Positions 56,818 through 64,000 of a stretch of DNA of 64,000 nucleotides are shown piece after piece. How positions within the stretch are numbered: position 1 is the first letter of the stretch; each line of letters opens with the position of its first letter. The DNA comes from Neckera pumila (Eukaryota; Streptophyta; Bryopsida; Hypnales; Neckeraceae), in NCBI GenBank assembly GCA_963969595.1, contig OZ018410.1, forward strand, positions 37,491,413 through 37,555,412. Reading direction: 5' to 3'. The position numbers and the translations under genes were made by a program. The notes beneath the pieces are model-generated. The model worked only from the letters and a program-made list of their open reading frames with translations. It was not told the origin of the DNA and made no database searches.

Positions 56818-57222
56818 GTGGGGTTCACATACAGGAGCACCAAGCCGTTGGCATCAGAAATAATAGCTACAGTAGCTATCGCTTCTTCCCTTATGGTGTT
56901 GAATTTCACGCAGAAGGCGCAAATGGAGATCAAGCAGGCAAAAAAAGAGTGCAACAACTTCAATCACATGATACAAGAACACCTGAAGGACGTGAAGGAG
57001 GAGGTCCAGGACTTGAAGGAAGAGGTGCAGGACTTGAAGGAGGAGGTGCAGGAGGTGAAAGTGGAGGTCAAGGACTTGAAGGAGGAGGTGCATGACGTGA
57101 AACTGGAGGTGCAGAAGGTTAGAGGAAAGATGGAGGGAGACAAAAGTGGGGTGTACATTCAATCAAGTGTGACCCTAGCCGCAACAGCCTTTATAGCAGC
57201 TCTGGTGGTATACTGTACATAG
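56818..57222 (+). CDS. Small coiled-coil protein with C-terminal membrane anchor, 134 aa
   Basis: Not recognised as a named gene. Residues about 58-108 form a regular coiled coil built from near-repeats such as VKEEVQDLKEEVQDLKEEVQ, with Val/Leu at heptad positions and Glu/Lys between. The C-terminus (VTLAATAFIAALVVYCT) is a hydrophobic helix, so a tail-anchored topology is predicted. Residues 10-30 are also hydrophobic. The start is uncertain: an acceptor-like CACATACAG precedes codon 6, and a coding-like frame upstream (56,652-56,790, containing NGLNSEKYEDKCQNNGENK) may be a preceding exon. Repetitive DNA leaves all three frames partly open. It lies just 5' of GT92 copy C. Confidence 0.5.
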   Translation: MGFTYRSTKPLASEIIATVAIASSLMVLNFTQKAQMEIKQAKKECNNFNHMIQEHLKDVKEEVQDLKEEVQDLKEEVQEVKVEVKDLKEEVHDVKLEVQKVRGKMEGDKSGVYIQSSVTLAATAFIAALVVYCT

Positions 57223-57415
57223 AGAATTCAGAATGTAGAAGATTATAAGATACATTTACAAATTTTTGCCTATATGAATATAGATTTGAGTTGTTGTATT
57301 GAAAGGTTTGTCAAGGTACGGTAAGAATTGCTTTGAGGTACATTATTTTCTTTGTTGCAACAACTAAGATTAGGCGGTTTGCAATACTCCGTCGTTTTTG
57401 AGAGCGTTTCATTGA

Positions 57416-57610
57416 TCAGAATGAAAGAGCTAGACTGTTATAATATGATTTTTGGCACTCTACGATCACTGCTTTGAAATCAAGAAATTGGTCTGCCGTC
57501 GCGAATATCAGCTCTGGTGAGTGACTTCGTCCCTTTGCCTGAATGCTCGGCTGTAGGAAGCACTTCAGTTGTCCATGCCGTCCACAATACATCACATACA
57601 ATGTACGCAA
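57416..57610 (-). pseudogene. Copy C version of the antisense conserved frame
   Basis: 64 codons sharing GRHGQLKCFLQPSIQAK and ELIFATADQFLDFKAV with the frames at 35,836-36,051 and 47,017-47,235. The middle part (the EVQW block) is deleted. No known family. Confidence 0.3.
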
Positions 57611-57631
57611 CGAGCTTCTTGTAATTCATTC

Positions 57632-58618
57632 CACTATAAGAAATTGGCCTTTTTTATGATGTCTGAAAAAATGTTGTATGACGTCCAGTTTGGCAAGTCT
57701 GTCGTCAACGTAGATGTCACCTAAAATTGCTTCATGGAGAACAAGCAAAAAACGTCTGCTGTTCTCAAAAAACATGCCAATTTCTGGCTTGTTTTTTTCT
57801 AACGTCCTAAAGAACGGAGGCTTCTAAGCTCACAAAATGAAGGCACGTAGAGGCCACGTAGGCAAAATTTTCATCCACGGAGGTCGGAGGGCCACGTGGG
57901 CAACTTTTTCCTCCAGCCTATTTTTTTCATCTACCCGTTTTTCTTCATCTAGTCTGTTTTTCATCTAGCCCATTTTTTCATCTAGTCTGTTTTTCATCCA
58001 ACCCATTTTTCAAAAAATAATTAGTCAACAAAAATTAATCAATGAAATTATGCAATAAAAAAAAGTAGAATTCTCCAAGACTTTAAAAAAACTTACCATT
58101 TACCATCAAATTTATCTTGATGACAAAATTACGTAGAAATAAAGATTTTAAGGGTCATATTTGTACCCATTCTTTGTCCATGGTGAGACAAACAATATGG
58201 GATAATTAGCCTACATTGTCTCAAACGTCCAGTCCGACATCCAAATTGTTGTTTCAAACATCTGGCCCGACGTCCATCCATCCATTTCTAATTTTTTTTC
58301 CCAAATATGCCATGTGGTTGCCCTTCTCTAAATCTACTTGCCGACATGGCAGTTTATGTTGTATGCAACATTATATAAAATCATGGCCACGTTGCAGTCG
58401 ACATCGTCACAAATATAGTCGTCCACAATGACATGGTCGAGTTTTCTGCAAAACACATACGCGTTTTCTGTAAAACACGTACATGTTTTCTGCAAAATAT
58501 GAATACGTTTTTTGGAACATCTGACGTTTGAAAAAACACAACACGTTTTTTGCTAACGCAGCCAAAAATACAACATGTTTTTTGCTAACGTAGCCAAAAA
58601 CGTGCTTTTCTTATAGTG
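57632..58618. mobile_element. Non-autonomous CACTA element, 987 bp, inserted in copy C
   Basis: The left end is CACTATAAGAAATTGGCC and the right end CGTGCTTTTCTTATAGTG, inverted CACTATAAGAAA termini. TTC flanks both sides (57,629-57,631 and 58,619-58,621). Arms A and B carry uninterrupted sequence at the matching position, which confirms the insertion. No transposase. The interior repeats TCATCTAGCCCATTTTT-like and ACACGTTTTTTGC-like words. Confidence 0.92.
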
Positions 58619-59476
58619 TTCTGCATACAAAATCGTATCTGTTTTATTTCCTTTTTCTTGCTTACAAATGTTATTTCCATTGTCCTAACTGTTGCACTTT
58701 GTGTTTTGTTTGAATGCACCAATTACTCTTGATCAGCTGAAGCAGAGCTGGGAGAAGCACTTGAGTATCGACGGGATTGTCAATTGAATTGCAACAACAT
58801 TCCTTATCTGATTGTCACATTTGAGCCAGACACAATGCATGCCTAGGATAGCTTTATGTTAATCATCCAGCACAAGCGTCTCTATTTTTTCCATTTTTTC
58901 AAATCAATTCTGTGAGGATTGTGAAGTGAGCGGAGTTTGGAGTGGTCCGGGGTATTCGAGGCTGTTGCGTGCAAGTACTAGGAGCGAGTTGCAAAACTTA
59001 ATACAAAGACAAAATCGTCAATACAAAAGTCGTCTTCCTCCTACTAGCCGTATGGTAAGTAACTTGTTAGAGTGACGACTCTACTGTTTTTCTTTTAATG
59101 CAATGCTTCTTGTCACAAAAAGTATGTGCTAATTGTTCTCAAGGAGAAGCTTCGATTGTAGAAAGTCTCAACTAAATTGATCCATCCACTGTCTCTCCAC
59201 CGGTCTCGAGATACTGAACGTAGAGAAACAACGGTAATGTTCCAGACGGTATCGGTCGTTCATCCAGCAAATAGGTCACTCAAAGCATTGCAAAATAGCT
59301 TCCAAAATACGAATTCAAGATACTCTCGTAAAAACATACTCTGATTACTTTGGTTAATCTGTTTTGTTCCTGTTAATTACTTCATTTGATGATGATATCA
59401 TAGATCCATGTGTCTAATTGCAATTGTTCTCTTTTGATGGAATAGGAAACACAAAAGTACCGATGCTCCAGAGAAA

Positions 59477-59779
59477 TTGTTCTCAAATGAACACATTCTT
59501 GATCTGGTTTCTCGAGATCAAATGAGGAGATGCCTACAACAATTGTTTGGATGCATGCTTTATGTTCCATTTGATGAGAATAGGATGACGTACGTTCCTG
59601 CCATTGTGAATTGTACTTTTGACGACGAAGTTAGTGCTGATGGTAATGGCGGGTCGCTTGTCATTAGGGTTTCTTTGACCTACCATCAATGGGAAAGAAA
59701 TGTTTCCGCTATTGTCCATGTGGAGCACAACGGCAACATTGAATTCTTTCTTAGGCCTCCGAAAAAGGTACCGTACTAA
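59477..59779 (+). pseudogene. GT92 copy C, truncated exon 1 fused to leader frame
   Basis: The frame begins in the leader (FSNEHILDLVSRDQMRRCLQ) and passes through the deletion junction at about 59,551 into GT92 exon 1 (MLYVPFDENRMTYVPAIVNC to RPPKK), ending beside the exon 1 donor. The normal ATG, membrane anchor and about 150 N-terminal residues are lost, and exons 2 and 3 with the catalytic motif are missing. It cannot encode an active enzyme. Confidence 0.85.
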
Positions 59780-59836
59780 CTGTATAGAATGTGTGGAGAT
59801 TAGTTCTGGATTAGGTCTAGGCTGGGCAAGTATTAA

Positions 59837-62800
59837 CCCTTAAGTGGTCGTACTCATTGGCAGTCGTCCAAGGGAGGCCAAAACAGGGAAATTTTGCAGA
59901 CCTGATTTTCAAAGTGTGAATATAGTCACGGAGGAAGTAACCGTAGGATCTGCACCTTCATTGTCACAGCAGAACATGAAGACATCAAAAAGCCTGAATG
60001 AGTTAGTGGATGCGAAGATTATGAGCTTTGACTGCGGAATCACAGAGATTGACTGCCTTGGGCAATGATAGCGCTATGCAGTCATCTGCATTCTCGAGGG
60101 GCTCCCTTGGTCAAATTTTTTTTTTAAAATTACAAAACTTGTCAGTTTCAACTATAGTAGTACAGGGTAATCTTCAATTGTGCATTGCTTCATTGATTTG
60201 TGAGATATAGAGCTTGCAATCAGCATTGCTTGTGCATAGTGGAAGACGGAGCCTTCTTCGGGTAGATCAGTGCTTACCTGGCAGACTGGCCAACATTGAA
60301 ATTGCCAATTTGAACAAGGCTGCCCTGCTGACCGTGTGTATAGTCGAACACTGCCCTTATGTAATGAGACAAAGAAAGCGACATTCACGTTAGACTCGGT
60401 GACACAAGCACTATGAATAAAATACACTTTCTTCAAAACAAGAATGCTCAGCTGAGAATGTGGTCGACAAGGAATACTCATCCGCCGCGTTTGGAGCGTT
60501 TGGACTTCACAAGTTCCTTTACAAGCCTACTTAGACATTTCAAACAGTTCCATGAATGCCGAAGACTGGCTTCAACTACATAAATCAATGCAACTTTGTA
60601 AATACAACAATTGCTTTACATATCGAAAATAGAGCAATTTATTATCTTCAATCATTACACAATAATCCCTGCGTCTCCTACTATGGCTAAAAGGTCCTGC
60701 CAACCTTCAAAGACTAGGGCTACCCGCTACACAATAGGAAGCAATCAACGACAATGGTTACACTCATTCCCTGTATAAGAGCCACCGTGTTGTGCATATG
60801 CTTCCGTTAGTAAAAATGAAATTTACAATGCTTCTATATGCACCCCCTCCCAATTGTACAACAACGATCCGCTCATGAGGTACTCAAGCGGCTTCTGGTG
60901 AAGGTGAAACTGCTATACTCCGCGTTTTTACAACTGCTATATAGGAATTGATGACATTGTGCTTCCATTAACGGGTTTAGCATGCATGTCCCTCATGACC
61001 AAGACCGTTCACCTCCTCAGAACAAAGTGAGACCTTTGAAAGCATTCTCCCATGTGTAAGAAAACGCCACTACATGGAGGACATAAAAAACTGGTCCGAC
61101 TCCTGCTCCTGCAGAAACAACACTTGCGACGACGTGAGCTACGCACAAGCCCATGCACGCCTGGTGATGATAGACGGAAAAAGGACAGTGCTCCCCTCTG
61201 CAAGGCCCATGGACAGCTAAGCTCATCAGCCAATTGCAACTGAAATTGAAGATGAGATTGAGGGCCTTTTCCGAGCTCCTTTAACGCCACCTTGTGCAAG
61301 ATGAAGGCATTCATGGCAGAGGTGTCAACAAGGTAAAAGAACACCTTATGCCACCACTTGTGGCTCCGTGTCTGGCAGGTGTACAAACCTCTCAGTTGAT
61401 CAACAACATCTACTTCGTGCATTAGGTTGCATTAAGCCTTGTGCACCGGCAATGTGTCCAAGTCCGTAGAAATTCCATTCACTCGACGGGGAACTCTTGG
61501 CCAATTGACATTTGGAGCAGGTATGGGGGCATAGTATGTGGAGAGAAGAAGCACAACTTTTTGGTCTACAAAAGCCATGCGCGAAATGTCATATCTGTCA
61601 TGTATCCTCCACCACAGGGTCCCCTGAGGTTCCTTGAATAAGGCCTTCTTATCGGCCAAGGACTTAGGCCAACCAAGCCTGTTCCAACGTACAGTGCCGA
61701 CTCCAAAGGTCCCCAAAGCCCGCAACTCAACCAGTAACTTCACCAAAGTGAAGTAGTTATCAGTACACACAATGTGGGAGCGACTGCGCAAATCCTCCAT
61801 CAACTGCATAACGACCTCATGTGGTGTCTTTGCATCACGTTGAGAACCTCCAGTCAAAGACTCTCTACCCAGTGCACCCGTGTAAATCTGGAAGTCGTAG
61901 ATGTAATTGTGCTTGGCATCTGCTAAGCACTACACCTTCACCCCCCACTTGGTGGGTTTCCGAGGCATATATTGCCGCACTGGGCAATACTTCCCTTTGT
62001 ACGGGATCATCGTCTCATTGATGGTGACCTCCTGGTATAAATTCCAATTTGACTTGAATCACATCTGTATTTCACAGAGCAGCCACCGCATCTTTCGAAG
62101 TCGGTCAAACTTGACATCTTCTTCCGCATCTGTAGTCACTCGATCATCAACAACATCCACGCAGCAAGTGATGTCTTTGTAACGCCTGCAAGTCATGATA
62201 TTTGAAATGCTTGGGCAATACATGAATTTATTGCCACTGTTCCAATAACAGCGGTGGTTGGGTAGCCTCTTGATACCCATCAGGATATTGACAGCCAAGA
62301 AAGCCTTCAGTTTGACCTTCTCCAAACGCCACCACTGCCTTCCACCTACTGGTAAGTGAGTTCGTGCATTCACCTCACTGGCATATTGGTTTGTGTCATT
62401 GCAAATCCGCTGTAGTGTATGCTAAGACCAAAAACGAGAGAACAAAACCACTTTAGATGGCAAGCGCAGTATGGGAAACGTCGGGCCTCCCGGAAATCCT
62501 ATGAAAGGTGCTGGATCCCTTCCGTATGTTGAATGGCGCATAGTCCACTTGGAGTTCACATAAACCACCAGGAAAGCTAATCATGTAGCAACGGCGGATA
62601 CGCGAGAACCCGGTCGATGTGGCTGCTGTGGCCTTTTCAATGTTGTTCGAGTTGTATTTTAGAGAAGGAGTTGTTCCCGAGCGCCTGCCATTGAGGTCTC
62701 TGCAGTGTTCCCATAAGCATGGTCCGACCTGACTACTCTGCGAGGAACTGGCACGGGGCACAAACGGACTGTCCTTGGACTTGACAGCAAAGTAGTTGAC

Positions 62801-64000
62801 TGGACATCCGCATCTTCCTTGGTTGTGGACAGCTTTGCCTGCCTCTAAGGAAATGAACCGGCGCCGACGTCAGAGGCCCAGGCGCCAGAAAGACCCACTG
62901 CACAACTTTGTAGTGGTTGATTGGCTCCAACAACAGCGAGGTTTTTGATGGCGGGACCAATGCATCCAATGGCTACATCTTGCACAGACTCCTCAATGGC
63001 TTGCATGGTTGGGACGATCGACGTACAGAGGAGCTTGCTATGCAGCGCTTGGGCCGTGCAGAAGTCGTCGCGGCCAAGAGATGTTACTTTCCCATGTACT
63101 TGTGCCCCGCTATGCAGCAGTTCAGCAGCATTTTGTTTTGGCTTAGGAAGGTGGTCATGCACAGCATCTCGAAACGCATTGGCAAAACTGAGTGCAACCG
63201 TTGCTGATGAATGCTCCCCATGCAGAGTTGGAGCTGGGACGCTACAGTGTGTTGCCGTAGTAGGAGTGCAAGGGCCCGAAGATGTGCCCATCACTTTTGC
63301 ACTTCGGATGTCTGGCGTCGATGGTGTGTTCTCACAGACGGGGCCCTCGGGTGACGAGCAGTCAAGGAATGTGGAGAAGTGTTACCAAGATTGCCAGGAC
63401 TCCTCATCTTCCAACTCCGTGCTGCTAGCATCGGGATTTGGCGTTACCAGTAGGCATGAATCATTCACGTTGAGCAACGTATGACTCAGGTCCTCCATGT
63501 CTACAGACAAGGCCGTGCCTTCCTCTACCAAGTCCTCTGATACATCCTTGTCGGCCATAGTCATGTCATTGTCATTGTATTGGTTTACTAGCATTAGCAG
63601 CTCCACTTCACCAAACGGTATGTGAACCTCTCTGTTGTCGTCTAGGACGACCACATAAATGAGTTGGCCAGAAGCGGCACGGACGTAGCACTGAACAGCA
63701 AGTCCCAACATCCAGGGCAAGTTAAGGTTTGAGCAATGCCTTAGTAGATGAGGTGTAATGGCCACAGACGAGAGGCGAACTGGAATCGGCGTATTAGCAG
63801 AGAGAGGCATGATTGGAGTAGGACTGGGACGCACGTTCCAGCGTTCACCTTGCCAAGGCAAAACAGATGCCACATTGCACTGTGACAATGATGCACAGCG
63901 GACCTTCTTGGCACACTCGTCAGCCGTAGGGTGATCGATGACCACCGGCGTACGCATTGCAAAAGAGTCTCCACTCTGAACGTGGGTCTTTCCTCATTGT
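59837..64000 (-). mobile_element. Large piggyBac-like element (runs off the window)
   Basis: TTAA (59,833-59,836) followed by CCCTTAAGTGGTC gives a piggyBac-type terminus that faces a piggyBac-family transposase on the minus strand. The other terminus lies beyond 64,000. About 1.2 kb of non-coding sequence separates this end from the transposase stop codon. The terminus matches those of the short TTAA elements across the window. Confidence 0.65.
61009..63957 (-). pseudogene. piggyBac-family transposase, single frame with eight premature stops
   Basis: DDE transposase of the piggyBac (DDE_Tnp_1_7) type. One minus-strand frame runs from an ATG at 63,957 to a stop at 61,009 (982 codons), broken only by stops at 63,384 (TAA), 62,847 (TAG), 62,661 (TAA), 62,583 (TGA), 62,424 (TAG), 62,061 (TGA), 61,932 (TAG) and 61,434 (TAA). 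Domain blocks in order are a long unassigned N-terminus, ICNDTNQYASEV, WWRLEKVKLKAFLAVNILMG, MPRKPTKWGVKV, VCTDNYFTLVKLL (second catalytic Asp), EVDVVDQLRGLY (third), and a C-terminal Cys-rich finger (CCFCRSRSRTSFLCPPCS). The first catalytic Asp is replaced by Asn in VTINETM. It is therefore inactive. The N-terminal extension is unusually long for the family. Confidence 0.85.

Larger units (their letters stand above)
57296..59785 (+). repeat. Copy C of the GT92 unit, partial
   Basis: It matches arm A from TTGAAAGGTT (35,745) to the start of GT92 intron 1 (about 37,865), same orientation. Two events distinguish it: a CACTA insertion (57,632-58,618) and a deletion that joins TTTGGA of the leader (37,045) to TGCTTTATG of exon 1 (37,638). 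GT92 exons 2 and 3 are absent. A piggyBac-like terminus begins 50 bp after its end. Confidence 0.85.

Noticed and set aside
62453..62969. Open frames in other frames over the piggyBac region (for example 62,453-62,761)
   Set aside because: The recognisable piggyBac blocks read in one different frame from 63,957 to 61,009, including PSKVVLFSRFW just downstream, so these frames are shadows.

Overview
The window looks like a repeat-rich, AT-rich nuclear segment from a plant-lineage eukaryote (land plant or streptophyte alga). Genes are split by GT-AG introns. There is a Ty3/gypsy-type gag with a plant-like primer-binding site, CACTA elements with 3-bp target duplications, and homologues of GT92 glycosyltransferases, mpaB-type oxygenases and BAG proteins. 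The species cannot be named from the sequence. No bacterial operon structure, rRNA, tRNA or CRISPR array was found.

Layout. 1-9,850 is gene-free AT-rich DNA with piggyBac-like elements bounded by TTAA. 9,857-11,422 (minus) is an intact retrotransposon gag with no pol; behind it lie a primer-binding site and a probable LTR region holding a 160-bp palindrome. 12.4-18.4 kb is a stack of non-autonomous DNA transposons: a TTAA element, a TAA-flanked MITE and two CACTA elements, one carrying nested palindromes. 22.5-23.6 kb holds a decayed BAG-family gene. 27,518-29,693 (plus) is a complete four-exon mpaB/DUF2236-type oxygenase gene whose introns carry copies of its own exons. 29.7-34.1 kb holds exon-like fragments and long hairpins.

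34.1-48.6 kb is the structural centre: a large inverted duplication (arms about 6.4 and 7.0 kb, spacer about 1.1 kb) carrying two intact, convergent three-exon GT92 (DUF23) genes of 501 and 499 aa. Arm B has its own MITE insertion, minisatellite, nested inverted repeat and spare copies of the GT92 tail. A third, partial copy of the unit lies at 57.3-59.8 kb; it is split by a CACTA element and has lost the GT92 N-terminus.

48.6-56.4 kb is AT-rich with further TTAA-bounded elements. From 59,837 to the window end lies a large piggyBac-like element whose transposase (minus strand) stays in one frame through eight premature stops and has lost one catalytic Asp. Its TTAA/CCC terminus matches those of the small TTAA elements, so it probably represents the family that mobilised them.

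The three likely functional host genes are the mpaB-like oxygenase and the two GT92 genes. The rest is mostly the record of TE insertion, nesting and segmental duplication. All coordinates and alignments were read by eye, so repeat boundaries without a stated target duplication are approximate.
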